The notes under the pieces: model-generated
What the model was told of the DNA's origin: nothing
Database searches by the model: none
Seen by the model: only the letters and a program-made list of their open reading frames with translations
Shown here: one piece after another, positions 6,588 through 6,816 of the stretch
Numbering within the stretch: position 1 is the stretch's first letter
How the letters are laid out: the number at the start of each line of letters is the position of its first letter
From: an uncultured Hyphomicrobiales bacterium
GTDB lineage: Bacteria; Pseudomonadota; Alphaproteobacteria; Rhizobiales; Beijerinckiaceae
Direction: 5' to 3'
Assembly (NCBI GenBank): GCA_903916165.1
Contig: CAIWVR010000319.1
Span: 1 to 6,816 of the forward strand
DNA: 6,816 bases
Translations under genes and position numbers: made by a program

Positions 6588-6614
6588 CCCTTCTCCCGCG
6601 GCGCGGGAGAGGGG
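6588..6614. repeat. GC-rich hairpin between the two Bug genes
   Basis: Positions 6588-6599 pair with 6603-6614 around loop GGC, giving a 12-bp stem that contains TCTCCCGC/GCGGGAGA and one G-T wobble. The core is the same as that of the hairpin at 109-135, so it is a dispersed intergenic repeat. It starts 10 bp after the first Bug stop codon. With no T-run it is not a classical terminator, but it could stabilise or attenuate the message between the two genes. Confidence 0.7.
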
Positions 6615-6648
6615 CGCTCACGAGGACCATGCGAATGAAGGAAAGAAC

Positions 6649-6816
6649 ATGAAAACCAAACTCGCGGCCCTGCTCGCCGCCACGCTCCTGTCAGCCCCCG
6701 CAGCCGCACAGGACGCCGATTTCTACAAGGGCAAGTCCGTCGATCTGTTCATCGGCTATGCGCCGGGCGGTGGCTATGACACCTATGCGCGGCTTGTTGC
6801 GCGCCACATGGGTGAC
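6649..6816 (+). CDS. TctC/Bug-family solute-binding protein, N-terminal part (cut by window edge)
   Basis: The first 56 codons are present and remain open at the window end. The start at 6649 follows AAGGA (6638-6642) with 6 nt spacing. Residues 1-20 form a Sec signal peptide, a KTK basic start followed by an Ala/Leu-rich core, with likely cleavage at AAA-QD. The mature part carries the Bug family start FYKGKSVDLFIGYAPGGGYD. Over the 34 residues that can be compared (after the signal peptide) it is identical to the preceding Bug protein at 24, so the two are tandem paralogues, probably from duplication. They might bind related ligands or serve two steps of the same uptake system. Function beyond the family cannot be judged from this fragment. 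Confidence 0.85.
   Translation, partial: MKTKLAALLAATLLSAPAAAQDADFYKGKSVDLFIGYAPGGGYDTYARLVARHMGD

Overview
The window looks like a catabolic gene cluster from a GC-rich alphaproteobacterium, most likely of the Hyphomicrobiales (Bradyrhizobium/Rhodopseudomonas-like). The taxonomic guess rests on three things: the high GC content, a DHBP synthase of the alphaproteobacterial type, and intergenic palindromes (a GTCATTGCGAG...CTCGCAATGAC element and CTCCCGC...GCGGGAG hairpins) that I recall as common in those genomes. It was not tested by any search.

Layout. Positions 1-146 hold no gene, only two inverted copies of a 38-bp repeat plus a GC-rich hairpin. Positions 147-4154 form a compact minus-strand operon, read from right to left: a DHBP synthase with a degenerate GTP-cyclohydrolase-II domain (RibB/RibBX type), an alpha/beta hydrolase, a luciferase-like flavin-dependent monooxygenase (LLM), and a second alpha/beta hydrolase whose start overlaps the LLM stop codon (ATGA). 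Positions 4155-4392 are a divergent control region with candidate promoters on both strands and a 14-bp direct repeat. A plus-strand AraC-family regulator follows (4393-5433), then an 80-bp palindromic repeat, a TctC/Bug-type periplasmic solute-binding protein (5553-6578), another GC-rich hairpin, and the first 56 codons of a second, closely related TctC/Bug protein cut by the window edge.

How the genes may work together (inference). Bug proteins would capture an organic-acid-like substrate in the periplasm for a tripartite tricarboxylate transporter whose membrane subunits are not in the window. The AraC protein would sense the substrate or a metabolite. The LLM would oxygenate the substrate with reduced flavin, and one or both hydrolases would cleave the resulting ester, lactone or C-C bond. 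The DHBP synthase at the head of the operon makes a riboflavin precursor, so flavin supply appears to be co-induced with a flavin-consuming enzyme. The substrate cannot be deduced from sequence alone, and no flavin reductase is present in the window.
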